A stretch of 64,000 bases of DNA from Solimonas sp041659605. GTDB lineage: Bacteria > Pseudomonadota > Gammaproteobacteria > Nevskiales > Nevskiaceae. Shown here piece by piece: positions 1-8,119 of the stretch. The stretch is taken from the NCBI GenBank assembly GCA_041659605.1, contig JBAZXW010000016.1:30201-94200 (forward strand). Reading direction: 5' to 3'. Numbering within the stretch: position 1 is the stretch's first letter; the number at the start of each line of letters is the position of its first letter. The notes beneath the pieces were generated by a model, which was not told where the DNA came from, ran no database searches, and saw nothing but the letters and a program-made list of their open reading frames with translations. The position numbers were made by a program, and so were the translations under genes.

Positions 1-2487
1 CACGAGGCGTCCGGACGCGGCGCGCACGCGCATGCCCTTGAGCGTGTCGACGCTGGCCTTGTCGCCGGGCGACAGTTCGAGACGCACCGGCACCGGATAG
101 CGGCTGTTGTCGTCGTGCAGGTAGGAGACGTCGGCGCCGCGCAACACCGTCGCGAGCGCCTCGGCGACTACGGTCTGCGCGACGCCCAGCTTGGCCGCGC
201 GCGCGCGGTCGACCGCGACGATCCACTTGTCCTGCGGCGCCTCCAGCGTGTCGTCGACATCGACGATATCCGGCGTCGCCTCGAACACCGCGCGCACCTG
301 GCGTGCTACCTCGGTCTGGCGTGCGTGGTCGAGGCCGTAGATCTCGGCGACCAGCGGCGAAATCACCGGCGGGCCCGGCGGCACCTCGACGACCTTGACG
401 TTGGCGTTGAACGGCTTGCCGATCGCCTGTAGCGGCGCGCGCACCGAAGCTGCGATCTCGTGCGACTTGCGATCGCGCGCGTGCTTGTCCTTCAGCGTGA
501 CCTGGATGTCGCCCTGGTGCGGTTCGCCGCGCAGGTAGTACTGGCGCACGAGACCGTTGAAGTTGATCGGGCTCGCGGCGCCGGCATAGCTCTGCCAGTG
601 CAGCACCTCGGGCACGGCATCGAGCTCGCGGCCGAGCGCGTCGAGCACCGCCTGCGTCTGCTCCAGCGTCGTACCCTCCGGCATGTCGACGATGACCTGG
701 AACTCCGACTTGTTGTCGAACGGCAGCATCTTGAGCACGACGAGCTTGACGACTGCGAGCCCCATCGACGCCGCGATCAGCGCGAGAATCGTCAGCAGCA
801 GCCGCACGCGCAGGCGCCGTCCCTGCTCACGGTTGAGAAACGGCGTCATGCGCGTGCGGAACAGCCGGTGCAGCCAGTCGTCTGCGGGCTCGCCGGCGTG
901 GTCGCCGCCGTGTGCATGCGCCTGCTTGAGAAAGACGCGGCGATACAGCCAGGGCGTGAACACAAACGCGACCGCGAGCGAGATCACCATGCCCATGCTG
1001 GCGTTGATCGGGATCGGTGCCATGTACGGCCCCATCAGGCCGGAGACGAAGGCCATCGGCAGCAACGCGGCGATCACCGTGAAGGTCGCCAGGATCGTCG
1101 GTCCGCCAACCTCGTCGACCGCCGCCGGAATCGCCTCGGTCAGCGATTTTCCACCCATCTGCATATGACGGTGAATGTTCTCGACGACCACGATCGCGTC
1201 GTCGACGAGAATGCCGATCGAGAAGATCAGCGCGAACAGTGATACGCGATTGAGCGTGAAGCCCCAGGCCCAGGACGCGAACAGGGTAATCAGCAGCGTC
1301 ACGATCACCGCGGCGCCGACGACAACGGCGCCGCGCCAGCCGAGCGCGAGCAGCACCAGCAGCACGACCGCGGAGGTCGCGAAGATCAGCTTCTTGATCA
1401 GCGTCTGCGCCTTGTCGTTCGCGGTTTCGCCGTAATTGCGCGTCACGGTCACCTGTACCGCGTCCGGGATCGTCACGCCGCGCAGCGCCGCGACGCGCGC
1501 GACGACCTGGTCGGCGACATTGACGGCGTTGGTACCCGGTTTCTTCGAGATCGCGATGGTGACCGCCGGGTACTGCCCCGCTGCGCCGAGGCCGGCAGAC
1601 GCGCCGGCCGGCGCGACGCCCATGCGCACATAGCGCTCCGGCTGGTCCGGGCCGATGCGGACATCGGCGACGTCGCGCAGATACACCGGCGCGCCGGCCC
1701 GCATGCCGACGACGAGGTCGGCGACGTCCTGCGGCCGCGACAGGAAGTTTCCGGCCTGCACGAGGATGTCGCGGTTGTCGGCGGTGGTGCGGCCGGCGTC
1801 GCGCGAATCGTTCGCGCTCGCGAGCGCGCGGCCGAGAACATCGATGTCGAGTTCGTAGCCGGCGAGTTTCTGCGGGTCGAGCAGTACGTGCACGACCCGG
1901 TCGGGCGCACCGAGCGTCTCGATGTCGCGCGTGCCGGGCACGCGCTGCAATTCGGTTTCGAGCGCGTGGGCGACGCGCGCCAGTTCGTGCGCCACAAGCG
2001 CCGGGTCCTCGCTCCACAAGGTCAGCGCGACGATCGGCACGTCGTCGATGCCCTTGGGCTTGATCAGCGGCTGGCCGACGCCGAGGTTCGGCGGCAGCCA
2101 GTCCTGGTTCGAGTACAGCGCGTTGTACAGGCGCACGATCGCCGCCTGCCGCGGCTCACCGACCTCGAACTGCACAGTCAGCGCGCTCATGCCCGGACGC
2201 GACGCCGAGTAGATGTGCTCGACGCCTTCGATCTCGGAGAGAATCTGCTCGGCACGCGACGACACCAGCGTCTCGACTTCCTTCGCGGTCGCGCCCGGAA
2301 ACGGGACGAAGACGTTGGCGAAGGTGACGTCGATCTGCGGCTCCTCCTCGCGCGGCGTCACCAGCACGGCGAACAGCCCGATCAGCACGCCCACCAGGGC
2401 CAGCAGCGGCGTGATCTCGGTGGTGAGGAACTGGCGCGCGATACGCCCCGAGACGCCAAGCGCGCCTCTGTCGATCGGCGCGCTCAT
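1..2487 (-). CDS. RND efflux pump inner-membrane permease (AcrB/HAE family), C-terminus outside window
   Basis: An open frame of 829 codons runs from an ATG at 2487 to the window edge with no stop, so the C-terminal fifth or so is missing. It encodes a proton-driven resistance-nodulation-division transporter of the inner membrane. The first transmembrane helix (about residues 18-40) is followed by a porter domain and then the helix-rich block. TM4 carries the proton-relay pair D429-D430 in the motif GILVDDAIVVVEN, matching AcrB D407/D408. The start overlaps the adaptor stop by 4 bp (ATGA), indicating translational coupling. It is the last visible gene of the BigR-type operon. Substrate is unknown; the context suggests sulfur compounds or toxic by-products of sulfide oxidation, which is inference only. 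Confidence 0.93.
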   Translation of the reverse strand, partial: MSAPIDRGALGVSGRIARQFLTTEITPLLALVGVLIGLFAVLVTPREEEPQIDVTFANVFVPFPGATAKEVETLVSSRAEQILSEIEGVEHIYSASRPGMSALTVQFEVGEPRQAAIVRLYNALYSNQDWLPPNLGVGQPLIKPKGIDDVPIVALTLWSEDPALVAHELARVAHALETELQRVPGTRDIETLGAPDRVVHVLLDPQKLAGYELDIDVLGRALASANDSRDAGRTTADNRDILVQAGNFLSRPQDVADLVVGMRAGAPVYLRDVADVRIGPDQPERYVRMGVAPAGASAGLGAAGQYPAVTIAISKKPGTNAVNVADQVVARVAALRGVTIPDAVQVTVTRNYGETANDKAQTLIKKLIFATSAVVLLVLLALGWRGAVVVGAAVIVTLLITLFASWAWGFTLNRVSLFALIFSIGILVDDAIVVVENIHRHMQMGGKSLTEAIPAAVDEVGGPTILATFTVIAALLPMAFVSGLMGPYMAPIPINASMGMVISLAVAFVFTPWLYRRVFLKQAHAHGGDHAGEPADDWLHRLFRTRMTPFLNREQGRRLRVRLLLTILALIAASMGLAVVKLVVLKMLPFDNKSEFQVIVDMPEGTTLEQTQAVLDALGRELDAVPEVLHWQSYAGAASPINFNGLVRQYYLRGEPHQGDIQVTLKDKHARDRKSHEIAASVRAPLQAIGKPFNANVKVVEVPPGPPVISPLVAEIYGLDHARQTEVARQVRAVFEATPDIVDVDDTLEAPQDKWIVAVDRARAAKLGVAQTVVAEALATVLRGADVSYLHDDNSRYPVPVRLELSPGDKASVDTLKGMRVRAASGRLV

Positions 2488-3563
2488 GCGCTCGCCTTGA
2501 TCCGCTGTGCCGCCGCGACCGCATCGAGCGCGACGCGATCGCCGGCGCTCAGCCCGGACAGCACCGGGTAACGGCCGTCGGCGGCCGCGGTGCCGACCGA
2601 CACATAGCGCAGCGCCGGGCGGTTCTGCTCATCGACGACGTAGACCGCGGTCAGCTCGCTGCGCCGCACCAGCGCCGACGCCGGCACCAGCAGCACGCTG
2701 CGCTCGTCGCGCTCGAACGCCACTTTCACGAGGGTTCCGGGGTACACGATGGATTGGGCGGTCTGCGGTGAACCGTACTTGCCCACGGGTAGCGTGACGA
2801 GCACGCGGAAGGTATGCGTCTGCGGATCGGCCGCCGGCGGGATACGCAGCTGCGTCGCCGCGACGCTGCTGCCGTCCGGCAGGATCACGCGCGCCTGCTT
2901 GCGCGCGTACACGGCGCCGATCGACTGCTGCGGCACGTCGACGACGGCGCGCAGGTGTTCCAGAGACAGGCCGGTCATCAAGGGCTTGCCCACTGTGGCC
3001 GTCTCACCGACCTCGATGTGGCGTGACACGACGATGCCCGCGAAGGGCGCGCGCACAACGGTGTAGTCGGCCTGCTCGCCCGCCTCGCGCCCCGATGCGC
3101 GCGCCGCCTCCAGCTGCGCCTGGGCCGACTTCAGCGCCGCCGTCGACTTGTCGAGCGCGGACTTGGACAGCACGTCGCGCGCCGCCAGGTCGCGAACACG
3201 CTCGAAGTCGGCCTTGGCGTCGACCAGGCGCGCCTCGGCCGCACGCACGGCCGCCTGCGCGGTGGCCGCGCGCGCCTGCTGCTCGGTTGCGCGGAAGCGC
3301 ACGACGACGTCGCCTTTCTCGACGTAGTCGCCGACGTCGAACAGGATTTCCTCGACGCGCGCACTGGTCTGCGCAGCGATCGTCGACTGAAAAACGGCTT
3401 CCAATGCGGCATCGAACAGCACTTCGTCCGGCACCGCCTGCGGACCGACGACGACGGTTTCGATCGCGGGCCCGGGCGCGGCGATGGACGTAGCCGGCTC
3501 TTCGGAACCGCAGGCACCCAGCAGCAGCGCCAAGGCCGACAGGGAGGCAACGCGCAGTTTCAT
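2484..3563 (-). CDS. RND efflux periplasmic adaptor (membrane fusion) lipoprotein, HlyD/AcrA type
   Basis: 359 aa. The signal peptide ends in a lipobox (LLGAC, modified Cys18), so the protein should be anchored to the inner membrane facing the periplasm. The body shows the membrane-fusion-protein order: first half-lipoyl segment with VEEILFDVGDYVEKGDVV (about 70-87), an alanine-rich coiled-coil hairpin (about 95-150), second half-lipoyl (VVRAPFAGIVVSRHIEVGE, about 170-190), beta-barrel, and a membrane-proximal domain. It would couple the downstream RND permease to an outer-membrane channel; no TolC-like gene is in the window. It starts 1 bp after the DUF2892 stop and overlaps the pump start by 4 bp, so it belongs to the same operon. 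Confidence 0.92.
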   Translation of the reverse strand: MKLRVASLSALALLLGACGSEEPATSIAAPGPAIETVVVGPQAVPDEVLFDAALEAVFQSTIAAQTSARVEEILFDVGDYVEKGDVVVRFRATEQQARAATAQAAVRAAEARLVDAKADFERVRDLAARDVLSKSALDKSTAALKSAQAQLEAARASGREAGEQADYTVVRAPFAGIVVSRHIEVGETATVGKPLMTGLSLEHLRAVVDVPQQSIGAVYARKQARVILPDGSSVAATQLRIPPAADPQTHTFRVLVTLPVGKYGSPQTAQSIVYPGTLVKVAFERDERSVLLVPASALVRRSELTAVYVVDEQNRPALRYVSVGTAAADGRYPVLSGLSAGDRVALDAVAAAQRIKASA

Positions 3564-3564
3564 G

Positions 3565-3789
3565 TCAGACCTTGCGCGCCGCGTAGAAGGCGGCGCCGGT
3601 GGGCGCGCCCAGCTTTGACAGAATCATCGCCAGCGGGCAGAAGCCCGTGAACGAGGCCTGCAGCATGTTGGCGCCGACGAAGGCGGTGAACCACAGCCAG
3701 TACGGACTGTGCAGCTGCGCCAGGGCGAGCGACAGCAGCACGAAGACGCCGGCGATGCGGAACACAAGTTTGTCGATATTGGTCGTCAT
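3565..3789 (-). CDS. DUF2892 (YgaP-type transmembrane domain) small membrane protein
   Basis: 74 aa with two hydrophobic helices (about residues 10-26 and 29-45) and the DUF2892 signature NMLQASFTGFCPLAMILSKL near residues 41-60, including the conserved Cys51. In E. coli YgaP this domain is fused to a rhodanese and has been linked to movement of sulfur species such as thiocyanate. Here it stands alone, 17 bp after the DUF442 sulfur transferase, which fits the same partnership split over two proteins. The role in sulfane sulfur handling is inferred from this context. Confidence 0.88.
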   Translation of the reverse strand: MTTNIDKLVFRIAGVFVLLSLALAQLHSPYWLWFTAFVGANMLQASFTGFCPLAMILSKLGAPTGAAFYAARKV

Positions 3790-3806
3790 GGTTTGCTCGA
3801 TGGGTA

Positions 3807-4250
3807 TTACGCGGCCAGGATCTGGCGCACGGCCATTTCCGACCCCTTGAGTCCGTGGGCGCGGCCGTCGGTAATCGCCTGCTCGACCGGAACGCCGTCG
3901 ATGTAGTGCGCCTTGAGCGCGAACAGGGCGCCGACGCGGTTGCCGCTGGCGCAGTGCACGAGAACGCCGCCTTCGCCGTTCGCGAGCGCGTCGGCGAGTC
4001 GCTGCGCGTTGGCGCGCGTCAGGTCGGCCGGCCCGGCCACCGGGATGTTCACGTAGTCCATGCCGAGCTGTTGGACGTAGGCCGCTTCGTCATAGCCCGG
4101 ATCTTCCGCGAGCGGGCACAGGTTGATGACCTTGCGCACGCCCTTGTTCTTGGCCTCCTGAAGATCGCCCTGCCGCGGGCGACCGCCGGTGCACAGGCCT
4201 TCGCCGGGCGTGCAGCAATTGGGGATGTCGAGCCAGATCTTGCCAGTCAT
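3807..4250 (-). CDS. DUF442 (TIGR01244-type) sulfur transferase / phosphatase-fold protein
   Basis: 147 aa, a single DUF442 domain. The active-site loop is H99-C100-A-S-G-N-R105, a C-X4-R loop that has the six-residue size seen in rhodanese sulfurtransferases rather than the C-X5-R loop of protein tyrosine phosphatases. The same domain forms the N-terminal half of Blh (beta-lactamase-hydrolase-like protein) of the bigR operons of Xylella and Agrobacterium; the other half, a persulfide dioxygenase, is encoded separately at 7164-8042. Extra cysteines near the N-terminus (C12, C13, C20) could carry persulfide or metal. It follows the bigR-like gene by 41 bp. Sulfur transfer is likely; enzymatic specificity cannot be read from sequence. 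Confidence 0.88.
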   Translation of the reverse strand: MTGKIWLDIPNCCTPGEGLCTGGRPRQGDLQEAKNKGVRKVINLCPLAEDPGYDEAAYVQQLGMDYVNIPVAGPADLTRANAQRLADALANGEGGVLVHCASGNRVGALFALKAHYIDGVPVEQAITDGRAHGLKGSEMAVRQILAA

Positions 4251-4291
4251 GTGTTGCTCCGGATGTCAGTAGGAATGTGTCAGTCAGTTCG

Positions 4292-4645
4292 TCAATGGAT
4301 GCCGCAGCAGTAGCGTTTGTGCAGCACGCGGATGATCTCCAGCGCGGCGCCCTCGGCCGCGGCGTAGAAGATCGTCTGCGCCTCGCGCCGGGTCGCCACC
4401 AGCCCGTCCTCCCGCAGCACGGCCAGATGCTGCGACAGCGCCGACTGCGACAGCGGCACGCGCTCGTTGAGCGCGCCTACCGACATCTCGCCCGCGCTCA
4501 GCGCGCACAGGATCATCAACCGGTGCTCGTTGGCCAGGGCCTTGAGCAGCCGCGCCGCTTCGCCAGCGTGCTCGACCATGTCGGCCGGGTCGAAGGCGCC
4601 CGATGCTCCCTTCCTTGTTGACGCACGTTTTGCGGATGCCGCCAC
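4292..4645 (-). CDS. bigR: BigR/SqrR-type ArsR-family persulfide-sensing repressor
   Basis: 117 aa winged-helix repressor of the ArsR family. The recognition helix region reads LSQSALSQHLAVLREDGLV (residues 65-83), followed by the beta-wing (TRREAQTIFYAA). Two cysteines sit where BigR and SqrR have their sensing pair: C47 in LMILCALSAGEM and C113 (with C114) at the end in LHKRYCC. In those proteins sulfane sulfur links the two cysteines and releases DNA, inducing sulfide-oxidation genes. It heads the minus-strand operon with the DUF442, DUF2892 and RND genes and faces the sulfide:quinone oxidoreductase gene. An AT-rich dyad 20 bp upstream is the probable operator. Start chosen at the ATG at 4645. 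Confidence 0.92.
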   Translation of the reverse strand: MAASAKRASTRKGASGAFDPADMVEHAGEAARLLKALANEHRLMILCALSAGEMSVGALNERVPLSQSALSQHLAVLREDGLVATRREAQTIFYAAAEGAALEIIRVLHKRYCCGIH

Positions 4646-4664
4646 AGTTCACCATCAGCTAATT

Positions 4665-4683
4665 TAGATATGCCTAATATATA
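4665..4683. promoter_or_regulatory. Candidate BigR operator dyad
   Basis: A 19-bp AT-rich imperfect palindrome of the form TA-n-ATAT-n5-ATAT-n-TA stands out in otherwise GC-rich DNA, 20 bp upstream of the bigR-like start and about 147 bp upstream of the sqr start. ArsR-family repressors of this type bind AT-rich dyads overlapping their own promoters. Assignment as the BigR site is inference from position and symmetry. Confidence 0.5.
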
Positions 4684-4829
4684 GATCGATGAAGGCAGAA
4701 GCAAGCATGCACAGATGAAGGGCCCGATCCATTGATCTGCGTCAGCGCATCAGGGCAGCCGGAGGACGATTCTGCTGACTCAGGACGGCGCAAGGCCGGC
4801 ATGCGGCATTGAGCGAGGAGTTCAGCGAC

Positions 4830-6110
4830 ATGGCACACGTGGTGATAATGGGCGCAGGCGTCGGCGGGGTTCCCGCCGCATACGACCTGCGCAAGGCGCT
4901 GGGCAGCGACCACAAGATCACGGTGGTCAGCAGCCAGGATCATTTCCAGTTCACGCCCTCGAACCCATGGGTCGCGGTCGGCTGGCGCACACCCGAGCAG
5001 ATCATCGTGCCGCTGGCAGAGCCGCTGCAGCGCCGCGGCATCGACTTCATCGCACAGGCGGTCACGCAGCTCGATCCGGCCAAGAACCGGTTGACGCTTG
5101 CCGACGGCAGGACCGTCGACTACGACTACCTGGTGATCACGACCGGGCCGAAGCTGGCCTTCGACGAAATCCCGGGCCTGGGCCCGCAGGGCGGCCACAC
5201 CCAGTCGGTGTGCACGACGCCGCACGCGCTCGACGCCTGGGCGAACTACCAGAAGTTCCTGGAGAAACCGGGCCCGATCGTCATCGGCGCGGCGCAGGGC
5301 GCGAGCTGCTTCGGACCGGCCTACGAGTTCGCGTTGATCGTCGATGCGGACCTGCGCAAGCGCAAGATCCGCGACAAGGTGCCGATGAGCTTCGTCACCA
5401 GCGAGCCGTACATCGGCCACATGGGCCTGGGCGGCGTCGGCGATTCCAAGGGCCTGCTCGAGTCCGAGCTGCGCCAGCGCCACATCAAGTGGATCACCAA
5501 CGCCAAGATTCTTGAAGTGCAGGCCGGCAAGATGAAGGTTGCCGAGCACGACGCCAAGGGCCAGCCGACCGACACCCACGAGCTGGCGTTCGCGTACAGC
5601 ATGATCATCCCGGCGTTCAAGGGCGTCGATCCGGTTGCCGCCAACAAGGAGATGTGCAACCCGCGCGGCTTCGTGCAGATCGACGAGCACCAGCGCAATC
5701 CGAAGTACCCGAACATCTTCTCTGCCGGCGTCTGCGTCGCGATCCCGCCGGTCGAAGCCACGCCGGTGCCCACCGGCGCGCCAAAGACCGGCTACATGAT
5801 CGAGTCGATGGTCACCGCCATCGTCGCGAACATCAAAGCCGACATCGAGAAGACGCCGGCTGTGGCCAAGGCGACCTGGAATGCCATCTGCCTGGCCGAC
5901 ATGGGCGACACCGGCGTCGCCTTCGTCGCGCTGCCGCAGATCCCGCCGCGCAACCTCACCTGGGCGAAGAAAGGCCGGTGGGTGCACTGGGGCAAGATCG
6001 CGTTCGAGAAGTATTTCATCAGCAAGATGAAGAGCGGCAACACCGAGCCGTTCTACGAGAAGTACATCCTCAAGGCGCTCGGCATCGTGCGCCTGACCGG
6101 CAAGCACTGA
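4830..6110 (+). CDS. sqr: Sulfide:quinone oxidoreductase (flavoprotein)
   Basis: 426 aa FAD-dependent membrane-associated enzyme that oxidises sulfide to sulfane sulfur and passes electrons to quinone. It has an N-terminal dinucleotide-binding motif (GAGVGG, residues 8-13) and three cysteines at C128, C160 (GAAQGASCFGPAYEF) and C354 (NAICLADMG), almost coinciding with C128, C160 and C356 of Acidithiobacillus ferrooxidans SQR. This match supports the ATG at 4830, which has a GAGGAG ribosome site about 10 nt upstream, over an in-frame TTG at 4809. The C-terminal part (after about 370) is amphipathic, as expected for a monotopic protein. It faces the BigR operon and is followed by small redox genes. 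Confidence 0.95.
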   Translation: MAHVVIMGAGVGGVPAAYDLRKALGSDHKITVVSSQDHFQFTPSNPWVAVGWRTPEQIIVPLAEPLQRRGIDFIAQAVTQLDPAKNRLTLADGRTVDYDYLVITTGPKLAFDEIPGLGPQGGHTQSVCTTPHALDAWANYQKFLEKPGPIVIGAAQGASCFGPAYEFALIVDADLRKRKIRDKVPMSFVTSEPYIGHMGLGGVGDSKGLLESELRQRHIKWITNAKILEVQAGKMKVAEHDAKGQPTDTHELAFAYSMIIPAFKGVDPVAANKEMCNPRGFVQIDEHQRNPKYPNIFSAGVCVAIPPVEATPVPTGAPKTGYMIESMVTAIVANIKADIEKTPAVAKATWNAICLADMGDTGVAFVALPQIPPRNLTWAKKGRWVHWGKIAFEKYFISKMKSGNTEPFYEKYILKALGIVRLTGKH

Positions 6111-6131
6111 GCACAGAGACTGGAGACGGCG

Positions 6132-6518
6132 ATGAACATCCTGCACAACACTCTTCTGGCGACCGTCATCGGCATCGCCGCGTCTTCGGTTGCGCTGGCG
6201 CAACCGTGCGGCGGCCAGGGCATGCAGCAGCGCGACCAGACGTGCATGCATATGGTGAACGACGATGACGGGACCGGCACTCGCGTCTACGGCTATCAGC
6301 TGATGACGCCGGATGAAATCGCTGCGCACCGCGCGCGCATGCAGGCCGCGACTCCGCAGGAGCGCGCCCGCATCCGCGCGGAACACCACAAGCTGATGGT
6401 CGTACGTGCACGCGAGCGCGGCGTGACCTTGCCCGATGAGCCGCCAATGGGCGGCGGTGGCATGGGCCCGGGCCCACACCATGGCGCGGGCAAGAACCGA
6501 CCGAAGCAGGGGAACTGA
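6132..6518 (+). CDS. Small secreted protein of unknown function in the sulfide-oxidation cluster
   Basis: 128 aa, not assigned to a named family. An N-terminal signal peptide (cleavage probably after ALAQ, about residue 24) is followed by two cysteines (in QPCGGQG and QTCMHM), then a charged helical stretch of about 50 residues beginning YGYQLMTPDEIAAHRARMQ, and a Gly/His/Met-rich tail (GGGGMGPGPHHGAG) that could bind metal. It lies 21 bp after sqr and 2 bp before the DUF3365 haem protein, so it is probably co-transcribed with both. A periplasmic role beside SQR is inferred. Confidence 0.8.
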   Translation: MNILHNTLLATVIGIAASSVALAQPCGGQGMQQRDQTCMHMVNDDDGTGTRVYGYQLMTPDEIAAHRARMQAATPQERARIRAEHHKLMVVRARERGVTLPDEPPMGGGGMGPGPHHGAGKNRPKQGN

Positions 6519-6520
6519 CG

Positions 6521-7087
6521 GTGCGCACTCTGGCTCTGCTGCTCTCGGTCAGCTGCGGCGTCGCCGCTGCGGGCGAGCAGCAGACCGAGGATGCGCGCCT
6601 GATCGAGAGCCGCGCTCTGGTCGCGACGCTCGGCTCCGAATTGCGTGACGCCTTGACGGGCGCGATCAAGAGCGACGGCCCAGCGCGGGCGATTTCCGTT
6701 TGCCAGTTCGAGGCGCCGGCGATCGCGGCGCGCATCGGTCGCGCCGACGTACGCGTCGGGCGAACTGCGCTGCGCGTACGCAATCCGGGTAACGCCGCCG
6801 ACGTCGACCAACGCCGGATTCTGAGTGACTTCGAGCGGCGCCTCGCCGCGGGAGAGGCGCCCGACGGCATCGAGCAGTTTGATCAGACCTACAAAGGCGG
6901 TGCCCGCTACATGAAGGCGATCGTCACGCAGCCGATGTGCGTGACCTGCCACGGCCCGACCCTGGCCCCGGAGGTCGCCACCGTGATCAAGTCCCGCTAT
7001 CCGGACGACGAGGCGGTCGGTTTCACTCCCGGCAGCCTGCGCGGCGCGTTCGTCGTCGAGTGGCGCGCGTCCGAGCCGCCGCCGTGA
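6521..7087 (+). CDS. DUF3365 (Tll0287-like) periplasmic c-type haem protein
   Basis: 188 aa starting at a GTG 2 bp after the previous stop. A signal peptide covers about residues 1-17. One c-type haem motif (CVTCH) lies near residue 140 within MKAIVTQPMCVTCHGPTLAPEV, typical of DUF3365/Tll0287-like domains, which resemble haem PAS-type sensors. A second cysteine (ISVCQFEAP, about residue 63) could be the distal ligand that characterises this family. Located between sqr and persulfide dioxygenase, it may sense or transfer electrons during sulfide oxidation; this is inference. Confidence 0.88.
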   Translation: MRTLALLLSVSCGVAAAGEQQTEDARLIESRALVATLGSELRDALTGAIKSDGPARAISVCQFEAPAIAARIGRADVRVGRTALRVRNPGNAADVDQRRILSDFERRLAAGEAPDGIEQFDQTYKGGARYMKAIVTQPMCVTCHGPTLAPEVATVIKSRYPDDEAVGFTPGSLRGAFVVEWRASEPPP

Positions 7088-7163
7088 GCGCACGCCTGCT
7101 CCGCACATCGCCCGAGCGGACGCCGCCCGCGATTTTCTTTCCGGACGCAATCGAACCACACCC

Positions 7164-8042
7164 ATGAACCCGACCGTCACCGCCTTTTACGATCCCGCGA
7201 CTTTCACGGTCAGCTACGTCGTGCGCGATCCGCAGGGCGATTCCTGCGCCATCGTCGACCCGGTGCTCGACTACGAGCCGAAGGCCGCGCATGTCGCGCA
7301 CCACTCCGCCGATGCGATCTGCGAGCACGTCACGCGCGAAGGCCTGCGTGTCGAATGGATTCTCGAGACGCATGCGCATGCCGATCACCTGACGGCGGCG
7401 CAGTATCTGAAGCAGCACCTCGGCGGCAAGGTGGCGATCGGCCAGCACATCCGCGACGTGCAAAAGAGCTTCGGACCGTTGTTCGATATGGGCAGCGCGT
7501 TTGCGGTTGACGGCTCGCAGTTCGACCGCCTGTTTGCGGACAACGACACCTTCCACATCGGCGGTCTGGAGGGCCGCGTACTGCACACGCCGGGGCACAC
7601 ACCGGCCTGCGTCACCTATGTGTTCGGCAATGCCGCGTTCGTCGGCGACACGATCTTCATGCCCGACTACGGCACCGCGCGCGCGGACTTCCCGGGCGGC
7701 GATGCGAAAACGCTGTACCGATCGATCCGGCGCATCTACGACCTGCCGCCGGCGACACGCCTGTTCATGTGCCACGACTACCCGCCGCAGGGCCGCAAGC
7801 CGATGTGGGAGACGACCGTCGCCGCGCAGCGCAGCGGCAACGTGATGCTGCGCGACGGCATCTCCGAGGACGACTACGTGCGCGCCCGGCGCGCGCGCGA
7901 CAAGACGCTAGCTGCGCCGCAGCTGATCCTGCCGTCGCTGCAGGTCAACATCCGCGCCGGCCACCTGCCCGAGCAGGCTGCCAACGGGCGCCGCTACCTG
8001 CGCATCCCGCTCAACCAGCTTCCCTGCCGCGAACACGGTTGA
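7164..8042 (+). CDS. Persulfide dioxygenase, ETHE1/Blh-like metallo-beta-lactamase fold
   Basis: 292 aa metallo-beta-lactamase-fold enzyme. Metal-binding residues are visible: H70-A-H72-A-D74-H75, H145 (HTPGHTP), D162 (GDTIFMPDYG) and H204 (CHDY). The PDYGTARADFPGGDAKTLY segment is typical of ETHE1-like persulfide dioxygenases, mononuclear iron enzymes that oxidise glutathione persulfide to sulfite. It corresponds to the C-terminal half of Blh, whose DUF442 half lies on the other side of the regulator. It completes the pathway sulfide, then persulfide (SQR), then sulfite. Confidence 0.92.
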   Translation: MNPTVTAFYDPATFTVSYVVRDPQGDSCAIVDPVLDYEPKAAHVAHHSADAICEHVTREGLRVEWILETHAHADHLTAAQYLKQHLGGKVAIGQHIRDVQKSFGPLFDMGSAFAVDGSQFDRLFADNDTFHIGGLEGRVLHTPGHTPACVTYVFGNAAFVGDTIFMPDYGTARADFPGGDAKTLYRSIRRIYDLPPATRLFMCHDYPPQGRKPMWETTVAAQRSGNVMLRDGISEDDYVRARRARDKTLAAPQLILPSLQVNIRAGHLPEQAANGRRYLRIPLNQLPCREHG

Positions 8043-8119
8043 AGTGATGTGCGCGGGCGCATGAAGGGCGCCGCGATTCGTGCTGGAATGTGCGGCATCC
8101 GCCTTCTGTGTGCCGCGCC

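Noticed and set aside
4809..4829. TTG start extending sqr by seven codons
   Set aside because: No ribosome site; the ATG at 4830 has GAGGAG upstream and puts the cysteines at 128, 160 and 354, matching characterised SQR numbering.
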